A stretch of DNA of 64,000 nucleotides from Cryobacterium suzukii (GCF_004403185.1 NZ_SOHJ01000002.1:62001-126000); one strand, 5' to 3'. Shown: positions 51,949-61,485, counted from the stretch's first letter. Translations and numbers: made by a program. Notes: a model not told the origin generated them from the letters alone.

Positions 51949-52021
51949 GGCCCCATCGTTTAGCGGCCTAGGACATCGCCCTCTCACGGCGGTAACGCGG
52001 GTTCGAATCCCGCTGGGGTCA
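51949..52021 (+). tRNA. tRNA-Glu (CUC anticodon)
   Basis: 73 bases. Acceptor stem GGCCCCA pairs with TGGGGTC (52014-52020) with one G-T; D-arm TTTAGCGGCCTAGGA; anticodon stem CGCC/GGCG with loop CTCTCAC, anticodon CTC reading GAG; T-arm GCGGG-TTCGAAT-CCCGC. Discriminator A52021; CCA is not encoded. Free-standing. Confidence 0.97.
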
Positions 52022-52102
52022 CAATTGCCCGGCTGCCTACTCTGTGAAGGCGCCGGGCTTTCCTGGTTCAAGGCGTCGGTGCGCCTGTATAGGCTCGTAG
52101 GC

Positions 52103-52810
52103 ATGGCCACAGTCATTCTTGTGCGGCACGGTCGCACCACAGCCAATGCCACCGGTGTGTTAGCCGGACGAACTCCAGGCGTCGGGCTCGACGAGGTGGG
52201 GCGTGACCAAGCCGCCCGCACGGCCGAGCGGCTTGCTGCCGTTCCCCTGGTCGGTTTGGTCTCGAGCCCGCTGGAGCGGTGCCAGCAGACTTCGGCCCTG
52301 ATTCTGCAGCACCAGGCGGGTTCCCCGGCGACGTCCGAGGATGTGGACATCACGGAGTGCGATTACGGGGATTGGCAGGGCCGATCGCTCGGTGAGCTGA
52401 CCCTGGAGAAACTGTGGCCGGTCGTGCAGACGCAGCCGTCAGCCGTCGTTTTTCCCGGCGGAGAGTCAATGGCGACCATGCAGGCAAGATCGGTCGCCGC
52501 CATCCGGCGCCACGACGCACGGGTCGAGGCGGAATTCGGGCCGGACGCGGTGTGGGCGGCAGTCAGCCACGGCGACATTATCAAGTCGATCCTGGCCGAT
52601 GCGCTCGGCATGCACCTGGACCTGTTTCAGCGCATTTCTGTCGGTCCGGCCTCGGTGTCGATCGTGCGCTACGGGCCCAATCGTCCGACGGTCTTTGCCA
52701 CCAATACCGACGCCGGAGATCTGTCTTGGTTGCGCTCGAGTGCCCCAGGGGCCGACGCGCCGGTCGGCGGCGGGCCCGGTCACGCTGCGCCACAGACCGT
52801 GCGCTCATAA
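52103..52810 (+). CDS. Histidine phosphatase superfamily (phosphoglycerate mutase-like) protein
   Basis: 235 residues from ATG 52103. Phosphorylated His is in VILVRHGRTTANATG; other core residues in SSPLERCQQTSALI, ECDYGDWQGRSL (Glu), and AVSHGDIIKSI (second His). It matches the MSMEG_4193-type phosphatase of actinobacteria, an uncharacterised acid-phosphatase-like group. A Gly/Pro/Ala-rich tail (GADAPVGGGPGHAAP) ends it. Confidence 0.88.
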   Translation: MATVILVRHGRTTANATGVLAGRTPGVGLDEVGRDQAARTAERLAAVPLVGLVSSPLERCQQTSALILQHQAGSPATSEDVDITECDYGDWQGRSLGELTLEKLWPVVQTQPSAVVFPGGESMATMQARSVAAIRRHDARVEAEFGPDAVWAAVSHGDIIKSILADALGMHLDLFQRISVGPASVSIVRYGPNRPTVFATNTDAGDLSWLRSSAPGADAPVGGGPGHAAPQTVRS

Positions 52811-52818
52811 AATCTTTG

Positions 52819-52843
52819 CCTGCCCCACAGATCGTGGGGCAGG
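52819..52843. terminator. Bidirectional terminator hairpin
   Basis: CCTGCCCCAC-agatc-GTGGGGCAGG, 10-bp perfect stem with a 5-base loop, between the convergent phosphatase and methyltransferase genes. Confidence 0.9.
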
Positions 52844-52910
52844 TCGACTTACTTTTCAGGCGGTGCTCAGAGCACACTGCTATCGCAGACCGATGGGTTG
52901 AGCGCAGGGT

Positions 52911-54044
52911 TTAGCTGGCAGAGAGGCGCCAGAGGGACGTGACCTCGTTCGCGCGCACCGCGTGCAGCGGGTCGTTCGTGTCGCTCGCTCGCGAGTGTCT
53001 GGCGGGCGCTTCAAGTGCGCCAATCACGCGCAGGCCGGCCGCACCGATCACGTTCAGGAGGTCGCCGCGGGAGCGTAGCCCCACCAGCTCGGCAAAATCG
53101 GAAAGCACCAACCAGACCTCACCGTTTTGCTCCAGATGGTCGAGCACGCCCGCCAGAAATCCCTTGAGCATGCGAGATCCAGGGTCGTAGACCGCCGCAT
53201 CGAGCAGGGAGTGAGCGGTCGCCGGGATCCATGGTGGATTGCAGACGATGAGATCGGCCCGCCCCTCGGGGAAGAGATTGGTCAGTTGGACCTCAACCCG
53301 CCCGTCGAGTTTTAGAAGCGATACCGTTTCTCGAGCGGATGCGACCGCACGCGGCTCGATATCGGTTGCGACCACCCGCGGCACGCCCCGGGTCGCAAGT
53401 ACCGCTGCGAGCACCCCGGTGCCGGTGCCAATATCGAAGGCAACCTTCGGCGCGGCCAGGGGCGCGCTCGCCACGAGATCGACGTACTCGCTGCGCACCG
53501 GAAAGAACGTGCCGTAGTGAGGATGGATGCTGGCGTTCAACGCGGCAACGGGAATGCCCGTGGTACGCCACTGATGGGCGCCGATCGTGCCGAGCACCTC
53601 GTTCAGCGACACAACGGATGCCTCGGTGATGCTGCCATAGGCGGCGACCGTGGCATCGTGAACGTCCGGCGCGCGGCGCAGCCCGATGAGGTTGCCGACC
53701 GCGAGCGGCACGAGAAGCAGACCGAGAATCCGTGCCCGGTGCGAGCGGTTCTGCCGATAGCGGTAGAACACGTCGGCGGTGCTGCGCTCGGTGTGATCCG
53801 GGCGAGGTCTGGTGCGGTGTTCCAGGGCCGTCAGAATTTGGCGCGCGTTGTGAAAGTCCCCATTCCAGAGCATGGCGACGCCCTGCGAGGCCAGCCGGTA
53901 GGCGGCATCCGCTGTGATGGTGTCGTCAACGGGCACGACGTTCCGGGGGGCCGGCGCGCCATTGGCCGAACGCCAGAGTACTGAGGCCGGAATGCCATCC
54001 TGGACCCAGTGAACGTATGGGTGGTCGTTGGCTGAGGAAGTCAT
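52911..54044 (-). CDS. Class I SAM-dependent methyltransferase
   Basis: 377 residues from ATG 54044. The N-terminal 190 residues form an accessory domain with a YRYRQNRSHRARILGLLLVP segment; the catalytic domain has VAFDIGTGTGVLAAVLA (SAM loop), VVATDIEPRAVASARE and the N-methyltransferase motif VCNPPWIPAT. NPPW-type motifs methylate exocyclic amines of nucleic acids or glutamine side chains, so an RNA or protein N-methyltransferase is likely. Convergent with the phosphatase gene. Confidence 0.85.
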   Translation of the reverse strand: MTSSANDHPYVHWVQDGIPASVLWRSANGAPAPRNVVPVDDTITADAAYRLASQGVAMLWNGDFHNARQILTALEHRTRPRPDHTERSTADVFYRYRQNRSHRARILGLLLVPLAVGNLIGLRRAPDVHDATVAAYGSITEASVVSLNEVLGTIGAHQWRTTGIPVAALNASIHPHYGTFFPVRSEYVDLVASAPLAAPKVAFDIGTGTGVLAAVLATRGVPRVVATDIEPRAVASARETVSLLKLDGRVEVQLTNLFPEGRADLIVCNPPWIPATAHSLLDAAVYDPGSRMLKGFLAGVLDHLEQNGEVWLVLSDFAELVGLRSRGDLLNVIGAAGLRVIGALEAPARHSRASDTNDPLHAVRANEVTSLWRLSAS

Positions 54045-54241
54045 CGAACCCAGTGCATAGTCATAGCCTTCAACTATAGATCGCCGCCGCGGGGTGCCCG
54101 CTGAATTCCGTACTACCGTGCGCCGCCGGCTGGGACGCACCAACCCCTGACCCTGAGAGCTTGTATATGTGGTGAGTCACTCGTCTGCGGCGTAGACGGA
54201 CATTCTCCCCTCTTAGTGGGTGATTTCAACCCTGGGGTAAT

Positions 54242-54256
54242 ACCCATTGCATGGGT
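54242..54256. promoter_or_regulatory. Inverted repeat in the promoter region of the ice-binding gene
   Basis: ACCCAT-tgc-ATGGGT, a 15-bp palindrome about 90 bases before ATG 54343, in the 298-base spacer otherwise without clear features. Confidence 0.4.
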
Positions 54257-54342
54257 CAGTCTGGGAGTTCGGTAGTTCGCCGACTCGTTGCCCGCCGTGA
54301 AACTCCAACGGTGGATGGCGCACCTTGACGAAAGCACGCCCC

Positions 54343-57300
54343 ATGACGCTCCGCACTTCACCGAACGGCACGCCGCCAGTCCGTCGTGCCAGACACTCCG
54401 CCCGACCGCCACGGACGATGATTGCGCTCCGATGGACCGGCGCCGTCGGGGTGCTCGCCCTGATCGGTTCGCTGCTGGCTGGCGGCGTTGCTGCCGCCAC
54501 TACGGTGACGGTGCGCCCTAACTTTGGTTTTGCGAACTCGTATGTCGTTCTGGGCAACTCGGCCGTCACGATCGGCCCGAGCGCCGTTGTCACGGGTACG
54601 TTCGGCTCCGACCTCGGAATGTCCAGTGAAACCGGCGTGTACACCAACGGTGGAACACTCGCCGGCGTGGGCGCCGTCAACCTGGGCAATGCAGCGGCAC
54701 GCCGGGCCCAAGCAGATCTGACCGCCGCGCACACCGCTGCCCTGGCTCTCACCGGAGACTTCATCCTGCCCGGTGAGATCAATGCCATGACCTTGCGGCC
54801 GGGTATCCACACCGCTGACAGCAATGTCACCCTGACCGGAACTGTGACTCTGGACGCCGGGGGCGATGCTGACGCCATTTTCATCATGGTGCCGCACGGT
54901 GCGTTCGATACCTCGGCCAACGCACGTGTTCGCTTGATCAACGGCGCGCAGGCCGGCAACGCGTATTGGTTCATCGGTGCTGCTTTCACTATTGCGGCCG
55001 ATGCCGACTTCAGCGGTCGCGTTATTGGTGGCACCGCCGGCACCCTGTCGGCGAACTCCACACTGCACGGCCAACTGCTCACGACGGGAACAGCGATTAC
55101 CCTTAGCGCGGGCGCACGAATCATCAATGATGCCCCGTCCGGGACGGCCACCACGGACTGGGTCGATCAAAACCTCGGAGCCATGACCGATGGAGTGTCC
55201 TATTCCGACCGTCTCTCGGTCGCGTCGTCCGACAATAGATCGGTCGGCGCCGAGGACGTGGCCTGGGCCGTGACGGCGGGCCAATTACCGCCCGGGATCA
55301 ACCTCGGTCCCGTCACCGGAACGGTGGCGGGCACGCGAACGGACTCGGCCAGCTACTCCTGGTCGATCACGGCCACGATCGTTGGCAATATACGTATTAC
55401 AAAGTCGTTTTCGACCGAGGATGTGAGCGCCCCGGCCGTGATGATCAGCGGCGGGGCCACGCGCCTCACTAACGACCGAACACCGACGATCTCCGGCACG
55501 ACCGACGCGCCAGAGGGAAGCGTCGTATCGGTGCTGATCGACGGCATTACCGTCACGTCGGTCGTTGCACAAGGTGCATTCTCGGTGCCCGTGGCCGACC
55601 TCGGTGCCGATGCAACCTACCCGACCGTCGTCACCATCACCGTCACTGGCGCGGCCGGAACGGCGCGCCAGACCATCACTCTTGACACGACGGCGCCGTC
55701 GCTCGTCATTGCCGGCGGTTCGTCGCTGACGACGGCCGATAGCACGCCGACCATTTTGGGTACGACGGACGCTCCCGTCGGCACGGCGGTCGCTGTGACC
55801 GTTGCGGGCCAGACGCTGGCGACCACTGTTGCTGACGGTGGCGGCTGGTCGGCGACGGCCGGGGCACTCGCTGAGGGCGAGCACACCATCACCGTTTCGA
55901 TCACGGATCTGGTGGGTAACAGTGGCAGCGCCACGCAGGCCTTGACGCACAACGCTAAGGCACCGACCGTAATCTTTGCGGGTGGGGCAACGCTGACGAC
56001 CACCGATCGAACTCCGACCATTTCGGGCACGACCAACGCGGCGGATGGCAGCGTCGTTACAGTGCTGATCGACAGCGCCGCGGTGTCATCGACAGTGACG
56101 GCCGGTGCATGGTCGGTGCTCGCGGCCGACCTCGGTACGGATGGAGCCCACCCGGCCGTCGTCACCATCACCGCCAGCGGCGTTGCCGGAATGGGGAGTC
56201 AAACCATCACCCTGGACACCACCAGACCCTCACTGGCCATAGACGCGGGTTCCACGCTGATCAACGACGCCACCCCGACCATTTCGGGCACAACGGATGC
56301 GGCCGACGGCACCGTTGTCACCGTCACCGTGTCCAACCAGACCCTGCTCGCCACCGTCACCGCTGGCACGTGGTCGATCTCAATCGGCGCACTCAGCGAC
56401 GGTAATCACCGAGTTTTCGCTACGGTCACGGACCCGGTGGGCAACAGCGAAACCGTGACACAGACCTATACGCTCGACACCCTCGCGCCCGTCGTGTCCA
56501 TTTCCGGAGGGTCCGCACTCACCAGCGCCGATACGACACCGACCGTTTCAGGCACGTCCGATGCACTCGTCGGCACCGCGGTATCCGTTGTGGTGGGGAC
56601 CCAGACGCTCGGGGCCACCGTCATCGAGGGCGGCAGGTGGTCGGTGACCGCCGCAGCGCTCGCCGAGGGCGATCACTCCGTCACAGCGTCGATCACGGAT
56701 GCCACCGGCAATACGGGTGTCGCAACTCAGGTTTACAGCGTGATCGCGGCCCCCGACGTCACTGTCACCGGGGGCGCGGCAGCAGCATCCAACAATCCAG
56801 CACCGACCTTCGTCGGCACCTCGACGGCTGCTGCCGGATCGGCTGTGACCGTAACGATCGGCGGCCAGATTCTCAGGACGACTGTGACGGCTGCCGGAAC
56901 GTGGTCCGTCGCCTCGGCCGACATCTCCGTTGACGGTGACTACACCGTCGCGGTGACCGTCGTGGACCTCGTGACGAAAATCAGCGCTGATTCGGCCCAG
57001 ATCTTCACAATCGACACGACCGCTCCCGCCGTGGCCGTGACCGTGGCGCCGACGGGTCGCACGCGCGACACTACGCCGAAACTGTCTGGCACGACGGATG
57101 CCCCGGTCGGCGCGATCCTGTCAGTCACGGTGGCTGGGCAGGAGTTGAGCGTAACGGTACAGCTCGGGGGTGTCTGGACGGTCGAGCCCGGTCCGCTCGC
57201 CGACGGAAACGTCGACGTCGTCGTCACGGCCGAAGACAGGTATGGAAACGCGCGCTCGGTTAGCCAGAGTTTCGTGGTGGCCACCACGCCGCCGACCAAC

Positions 57301-57759
57301 ACCACTCTCGAACAAACCGTTACGGAGGGTGCGCTGCAGTCACTCGCTGTGACCGGCGCCGATTTCGATCCAGGGGAGTCCGTTCAGGTTTGGATTCACT
57401 CCACACCCGTGCTGCTGTCAACCGTCACAGCTAATGCAAACGGCGCCATCGTGACCAGCGTCATCGTCCCCGCGGCGACAGCGGCCGGCCGGCACCACAT
57501 CGTGATGATCGGCGTGACTTCCTCGACTGCGCAACTGGCGTCGGAGACGATCTTTGTCATCAACTCCGGCACCGGCACCGGCACCGGCACCGGCAGCGTC
57601 AGGATTGCAGAGAGCTCCCCGGAAACGACCGAACTCGCCCGCACCGGACTTGACGCGACAGTGGTCGGCGGCGCTGCACTCCTGCTGTTTCTGGCCGGTG
57701 TCCTCGTGCTGATCCTGCGGCTCCGGACCCGGAATATCCCCCGTCACATCAGTCAGTAA
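54343..57759 (+). CDS. Secreted ice-binding (DUF3494) protein with seven Ig-like repeats and LARTG sorting signal
   Basis: 1138 residues from ATG 54343. A long signal peptide (hydrophobic core about 33-50) is followed by the DUF3494 ice-binding domain at about 55-250: ARRAQADLTAAHTAALALTG, LPGEINAMTLRPGIHTA, GTVTLDAGGDADAIFIM. Residues 258-355 look like a putative-Ig domain (AGQLPPGINLGPVTGTVAGT). Then seven bacterial Ig-like repeats of about 88 residues start near 364, 452, 541, 628, 715, 803 and 894. A Gly-Thr linker precedes LARTG (1098-1102), a hydrophobic helix and a basic tail: an actinobacterial sortase signal. Probably a wall-anchored adhesin binding ice. Confidence 0.9.
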   Translation: MTLRTSPNGTPPVRRARHSARPPRTMIALRWTGAVGVLALIGSLLAGGVAAATTVTVRPNFGFANSYVVLGNSAVTIGPSAVVTGTFGSDLGMSSETGVYTNGGTLAGVGAVNLGNAAARRAQADLTAAHTAALALTGDFILPGEINAMTLRPGIHTADSNVTLTGTVTLDAGGDADAIFIMVPHGAFDTSANARVRLINGAQAGNAYWFIGAAFTIAADADFSGRVIGGTAGTLSANSTLHGQLLTTGTAITLSAGARIINDAPSGTATTDWVDQNLGAMTDGVSYSDRLSVASSDNRSVGAEDVAWAVTAGQLPPGINLGPVTGTVAGTRTDSASYSWSITATIVGNIRITKSFSTEDVSAPAVMISGGATRLTNDRTPTISGTTDAPEGSVVSVLIDGITVTSVVAQGAFSVPVADLGADATYPTVVTITVTGAAGTARQTITLDTTAPSLVIAGGSSLTTADSTPTILGTTDAPVGTAVAVTVAGQTLATTVADGGGWSATAGALAEGEHTITVSITDLVGNSGSATQALTHNAKAPTVIFAGGATLTTTDRTPTISGTTNAADGSVVTVLIDSAAVSSTVTAGAWSVLAADLGTDGAHPAVVTITASGVAGMGSQTITLDTTRPSLAIDAGSTLINDATPTISGTTDAADGTVVTVTVSNQTLLATVTAGTWSISIGALSDGNHRVFATVTDPVGNSETVTQTYTLDTLAPVVSISGGSALTSADTTPTVSGTSDALVGTAVSVVVGTQTLGATVIEGGRWSVTAAALAEGDHSVTASITDATGNTGVATQVYSVIAAPDVTVTGGAAAASNNPAPTFVGTSTAAAGSAVTVTIGGQILRTTVTAAGTWSVASADISVDGDYTVAVTVVDLVTKISADSAQIFTIDTTAPAVAVTVAPTGRTRDTTPKLSGTTDAPVGAILSVTVAGQELSVTVQLGGVWTVEPGPLADGNVDVVVTAEDRYGNARSVSQSFVVATTPPTNTTLEQTVTEGALQSLAVTGADFDPGESVQVWIHSTPVLLSTVTANANGAIVTSVIVPAATAAGRHHIVMIGVTSSTAQLASETIFVINSGTGTGTGTGSVRIAESSPETTELARTGLDATVVGGAALLLFLAGVLVLILRLRTRNIPRHISQ
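57571..57594 (+). repeat. Four tandem ACCGGC units in the linker of the ice-binding protein
   Basis: Four perfect ACCGGC units encode Gly-Thr repeats between the last domain and the sorting signal. Such hexamer runs vary in copy number in frame, so linker length may differ between strains. Confidence 0.8.
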
Positions 57760-57767
57760 GCAAACTG

Positions 57768-57795
57768 CGCACCCGGGCTCTTCCGACCGGGTGCG
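57768..57795 (+). terminator. Terminator hairpin after the ice-binding gene
   Basis: CGCACCCGG (57768-57776) pairs with CCGGGTGCG (57787-57795), 9-bp stem, 10-base loop, no T-run. Separates the ice-binding gene from terC. Confidence 0.75.
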
Positions 57796-57826
57796 AGCGA
57801 GGCCGCCGCACTGATAGAATTCTGCA

Positions 57827-57965
57827 AGCGAAGGGGAGTATCCCTCTGGGCCCAATCGGGTTCTATGTCGCGATCGTCAATACGGGCCGCGCTGGCGGGG
57901 CCCCGGTCGCGGTGGTATCGATTGGTTCCGTTTGGACGCTATCGGTGCGGGAGAGACTTTCGGGT
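57827..57965 (+). ncRNA. yybP-ykoY (manganese) riboswitch in the terC leader
   Basis: The leader has the class features: GCGAAGGGGAGTATCCCTC at the 5' end, the conserved loop ATCGTCAATACGGGCC in the middle, and GGGAGAGACTTTCGG at the 3' end, where CTTTCG can pair back to CGAAG. It lies directly before a TerC-family gene, the classical target of this Mn2+-sensing riboswitch. A -10 like TAGAAT is at 57815-57820. Sensing of manganese is from family knowledge. Confidence 0.85.
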
Positions 57966-58003
57966 TCTGCTATACCCGACCCCCTCATTTTTGAAAGGCC
58001 CTC

Positions 58004-59029
58004 GTGGAACTCGCCCTGCCTCTTTGGTTCGAAGCTGGATCTTTGGTCGTTTTGACCCTTATTCTGGTCGCCGACCTGCTCATCGTCTATAAGCGCCCGC
58101 ACGTTCCGAGCATGCGCGAGGCCGGACTCTGGGTGGCGTTCTACGTTGGGCTCGCGCTCATTTTCGCCCTCTTGATGCTGGTTCTCGGTGACGCTGAACA
58201 TGCCGGTCAATTTCTCGCGGGCTGGCTGACCGAGTACAGCCTGTCCATCGATAACCTGTTTGTCTTCGTCATCATCATGGCCCGGTTCTCCGTGCCGCGA
58301 AAATACCAGCAGGAAGTGCTGATGGTGGGTATCATCATCGCTCTCGTGCTGCGCGGTATCTTCATTCTGCTCGGCGCCCAACTGATCGAAAGCTACGCCT
58401 GGATCTTCTACATCTTCGGCGCGTTCCTGTTCTATACCGCCGTGAAGCAGGCGTTCTCCTCTGAGGCAGAAACGGAAGAAAAAGAGAACGGCGTCATCCG
58501 TCTGCTCCGCCGCCGCATTCGAATCTCGTCAGAATTCGATGGCTCCAAGGTGCGCACGCTGGTCGACGGCAAGAAGATCTTCACGCCGATGCTGATCGTG
58601 TTCATCGCGATCGGCACCACCGACCTCATCTTCGCCCTCGATTCCATTCCAGCGATCTTCGGCATCACGACGAGTCCCTTCATCGTGTTCACGGCCAATA
58701 TCTTCGCCCTCATGGGCCTGCGCCAGTTGTACTTTCTACTCGGCGGACTGCTCGAACGTCTTGAATACCTCAAGTACGGCATCGCGGTCATTCTCGGCTT
58801 CATCGGCGTCAAGCTCGTGCTGCACGCGATGCACACCAACGAAGTCCCCTTCATCAATGGTGGAGATCCCATGCTCTGGGCACCCGAGATCGGCACCTGG
58901 ACCTCGCTTGGCGTAATCATCGGCAGTATGGCCGTGGCAACAGTGGCGAGCCTGATCAAGGCTGGTCACGATGCCAAAAAGCGTGGCCACACGCTGGCCG
59001 AAGAGATTTCGGTAAACGTCAACGAATGA
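58004..59029 (+). CDS. TerC-family membrane protein, probable manganese exporter
   Basis: 341 residues from GTG 58004. About nine hydrophobic segments; the signature acidic motifs are SIDNLFVFVIIMARF and TDLIFALDSIPAI. A charged cytoplasmic loop (EAETEEKENGVIRLLRRR) sits in the middle. TerC/Alx proteins export Mn2+ or help metallate secreted enzymes; the yybP-ykoY riboswitch upstream supports control by manganese. The PP2C phosphatase gene begins 37 bases downstream. Confidence 0.93.
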   Translation: MELALPLWFEAGSLVVLTLILVADLLIVYKRPHVPSMREAGLWVAFYVGLALIFALLMLVLGDAEHAGQFLAGWLTEYSLSIDNLFVFVIIMARFSVPRKYQQEVLMVGIIIALVLRGIFILLGAQLIESYAWIFYIFGAFLFYTAVKQAFSSEAETEEKENGVIRLLRRRIRISSEFDGSKVRTLVDGKKIFTPMLIVFIAIGTTDLIFALDSIPAIFGITTSPFIVFTANIFALMGLRQLYFLLGGLLERLEYLKYGIAVILGFIGVKLVLHAMHTNEVPFINGGDPMLWAPEIGTWTSLGVIIGSMAVATVASLIKAGHDAKKRGHTLAEEISVNVNE

Positions 59030-59066
59030 CAGATCGAGGCCGGGCGTCGGCGAGCGGGGAGCTCTC

Positions 59067-59858
59067 ATGACTCTGCAGCAGCAGAGCAGGATTGAACTTT
59101 CCACCGCTGTCGCCCGCCTCTCTTTCAGCGTGCGCACCGATGTCGGCAGCGTGCGCAAGATCAACGAGGATAGCGTTTTCGCGCAGTCCCCAGTGTTCCT
59201 CGTAGCCGACGGCATGGGCGGCCACGCCCAGGGTGAGGTCGCCAGCCAGACGGTACTTCGGGTGTTCGACGAGCACATCGCGCGCGATCTGCCCTCGACG
59301 CCGGAGCGCATCCTCGATGCCATCCACTCGTCGAACGACGCCGTACGCGATCTGAGCGGAGCCGATGACTACGGCACCGCAGTGTCGGGAACCACCCTCG
59401 CCGGCATCGCCTTCGTCGACGCCGGCGATTCCGGCGGCTACCACTGGATGGCCTTCAACGTCGGCGATTCCCGCGTCTACACCTGGACCGACGGTGTTTT
59501 GGCCCAGTTGTCCGTTGACCATTCCGCAGTGCAGGAGATGGTCGACGCTGGCCTGATTTCGGTCGACGACGCCGAGAAACATCCAGAGCGCAACGTCATC
59601 ACCCGAGCGATCGGCGCCGAGGAGTTTGTCGATGCCGACGTCTGGCTGCTACCGGCCCTGGCCCACCAGTCCTTTTTGATCTGCTCCGACGGGCTGACCA
59701 AAGAACTCGACGACGCGGCGATCGCGGGGGTCCTGGCCATGGACATCCGCCTGGATGCCGCGGGGCGCAGCGTCGCCGACATTCTCGTTGACCACGCCAT
59801 CGAGCATGGAGGCCACGACAACGTGAGTGTCGTCTACCTGGAGTCGGCGTTCGACTGA
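59067..59858 (+). CDS. PP2C-family protein serine/threonine phosphatase
   Basis: 263 residues from ATG 59067 with GGGGAG upstream. Metal-binding motifs: NEDSVFAQSPVFLVADGMGG (Asp), SGTTLAGIAF, FNVGDSRVY, ICSDGLTKEL and GGHDNVSVVYL. A cytosolic single-domain PP2C, similar to PstP-like or SpoIIE-like enzymes. It dephosphorylates Ser/Thr on proteins. Located between terC and the leu genes; no paired kinase in the window. Confidence 0.92.
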   Translation: MTLQQQSRIELSTAVARLSFSVRTDVGSVRKINEDSVFAQSPVFLVADGMGGHAQGEVASQTVLRVFDEHIARDLPSTPERILDAIHSSNDAVRDLSGADDYGTAVSGTTLAGIAFVDAGDSGGYHWMAFNVGDSRVYTWTDGVLAQLSVDHSAVQEMVDAGLISVDDAEKHPERNVITRAIGAEEFVDADVWLLPALAHQSFLICSDGLTKELDDAAIAGVLAMDIRLDAAGRSVADILVDHAIEHGGHDNVSVVYLESAFD

Positions 59859-59914
59859 ACGTCCGAGCAAGCGTTCGCGAGCCGAGTGACTGGGCGAGGT
59901 GTTACCCTGAAGCC

Positions 59915-59962
59915 ATGGTGCTGAGCCGACTTCTTCTGTGCCGCGACGAGTCCCTGTCCTGA
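59915..59962 (+). CDS. Leucine-rich leader peptide of the leuCD operon
   Basis: A 15-residue frame (MVLSRLLLCRDESLS) carries five Leu codons, three of them consecutive, just before leuC. Hairpin 59940-59980 (GCCGCGACGAG / CTCGTCGCGGC) overlaps its end. Leader peptides of this kind control leucine genes by ribosome stalling when charged tRNA-Leu is scarce. No strong SD is seen before the ATG. Inferred from pattern. Confidence 0.6.
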   Translation: MVLSRLLLCRDESLS

Positions 59963-59980
59963 GGCCTCCCTCGTCGCGGC
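59940..59980 (+). promoter_or_regulatory. Attenuator-like hairpin between the leader peptide and leuC
   Basis: 11-bp perfect stem GCCGCGACGAG (59940-59950) and CTCGTCGCGGC (59970-59980). It includes the leader's second half and stop codon, so ribosome position would control its folding. No T-run, so the mechanism may be translational or Rho-dependent. Confidence 0.55.
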
Positions 59981-60022
59981 GTTCAGCGTGGCTGCCATCG
60001 ATTCGTGAGGAAGACGCTCAAA

Positions 60023-61483
60023 ATGACCAACGTAATACCCACTCTGCCAAAACGCTCCGGCACTGGCCTTCGTACCCTCGCAGAGAAGGTCTGGGATAAG
60101 CACCTCGTCACCAAGGGTGAGGATGGCACGCCTGACCTGATCTATATCGATCTGCACCTGCTGCACGAGGTCACCAGCCCGCAAGCCTTCGACGGCCTGC
60201 GCCTGGCCAATCGGCCTCTGCGTCGGCCCGATCTGACCATCGCGACCGAGGATCACAACACGCCAACGCTGGCCATCGACAAGCCCATCGCCGACCTCAC
60301 CAGCCGCACCCAGATCGAGACCCTGCGCCGCAACTGCGCCGAGTACGGTGTACGCCTGCACTCGCTCGGTGACATCGAACAGGGCATCGTGCACGTCGTC
60401 GGCCCGCAGCTCGGCCTGACCCAGCCCGGAATCACCGTGGTGTGCGGAGACTCGCATACGTCTACCCACGGTGCGTTCGGCGCCATGGCGCTCGGTATCG
60501 GCACAAGCGAGGTCGAGCACGTTATGGCCACGCAGACTCTGCCGTTGAACCCGTTCAAGACCATGGCCATCACGGTCAACGGAACGTTGCGCGCCGGGGT
60601 AACCGCGAAAGACATCATTCTCGCCGTGATTGCCAAAATTGGAACCGGCGGGGGAGCCGGCTACGTGCTTGAATACCGTGGTGAGGCTATTCGCGCACTC
60701 TCCATGGAGGGGCGCATGACTATCTGCAACATGTCGATCGAGGCCGGTGCCCGCGCCGGTATGGTCGCCCCCGACCAGGTCACCTACGACTACCTTAACG
60801 GCCGTGCCCACGCGCCCCGCGGTGCCGACTGGGACGCCGCCGTCGCCTACTGGGAGACCCTCGCCACCGACGAGGGCGCTGCCTACGACGCCGAGGTCAT
60901 CATCGATGCGAACGGTCTCGAACCGTTCGTTACCTGGGGCACCAACCCCGGCCAGGGCGTGTCCCTGAGCGGATCGGTTCCCAACCCCGCCGAAATCGTC
61001 GATGCCAACGAGCGCTCGGCGGCCGAGCGGGCCCTGGAATACATGGACCTTGCGGCGGGAACTCCCATGAAGGAGATTCGAGTCGATACCGTTTTTCTGG
61101 GCTCGTGCACCAACAGCCGGGTCGAAGACCTGCGCGCCGCCGCCGAGATCATCAAGGGCAAAACCAAAGCCGAGGGCTTGCGCATGATGGTTGTTCCCGG
61201 CTCTGCCCGGGTGCGCATCGAGGCTGAAGCAGAGGGACTCGACCAGATCTTCCTCGACTTCGGAGCCGAATGGCGCTTCGCCGGCTGTTCGATGTGCCTC
61301 GGCATGAACCCAGACCAGCTGGAACCCGGCGAACGCTGCGCGTCGACCAGTAACCGCAACTTTGAAGGACGTCAGGGAAAGGGCGGGCGTACCCACTTGG
61401 TGTCGCCGCTCGTCGCTGCCGCCACGGCCATTCGCGGCACGCTCAGTAGCCCGTGGGATCTCGACCAGGCTGGAGACCAGTAA
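60023..61483 (+). CDS. leuC: 3-isopropylmalate dehydratase large subunit
   Basis: 486 residues from ATG 60023 (GAGGA 11 bases before; the GTG at 60005 is less likely). Aconitase-fold enzyme of leucine biosynthesis; converts 2-isopropylmalate to 3-isopropylmalate with LeuD. The [4Fe-4S] cysteines lie in [14 protein letters not shown] and [29 protein letters not shown] and [14 protein letters not shown] are further landmarks. Its stop is three bases from the leuD start. Regulated by the leader peptide, as far as sequence suggests. Confidence 0.97.
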   Translation: MTNVIPTLPKRSGTGLRTLAEKVWDKHLVTKGEDGTPDLIYIDLHLLHEVTSPQAFDGLRLANRPLRRPDLTIATEDHNTPTLAIDKPIADLTSRTQIETLRRNCAEYGVRLHSLGDIEQGIVHVVGPQLGLTQPGITVVCGDSHTSTHGAFGAMALGIGTSEVEHVMATQTLPLNPFKTMAITVNGTLRAGVTAKDIILAVIAKIGTGGGAGYVLEYRGEAIRALSMEGRMTICNMSIEAGARAGMVAPDQVTYDYLNGRAHAPRGADWDAAVAYWETLATDEGAAYDAEVIIDANGLEPFVTWGTNPGQGVSLSGSVPNPAEIVDANERSAAERALEYMDLAAGTPMKEIRVDTVFLGSCTNSRVEDLRAAAEIIKGKTKAEGLRMMVVPGSARVRIEAEAEGLDQIFLDFGAEWRFAGCSMCLGMNPDQLEPGERCASTSNRNFEGRQGKGGRTHLVSPLVAAATAIRGTLSSPWDLDQAGDQ

Positions 61484-61485
61484 CC

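Noticed and set aside
54358..55284. Antisense open frame of about 300 codons under the ice-binding gene
   Set aside because: Explained by high GC and the repeat-rich sense gene; biased composition and no motif.
59834..61396. Antisense 520-codon open frame opposite leuC
   Set aside because: High-GC shadow of leuC, which has complete family features.
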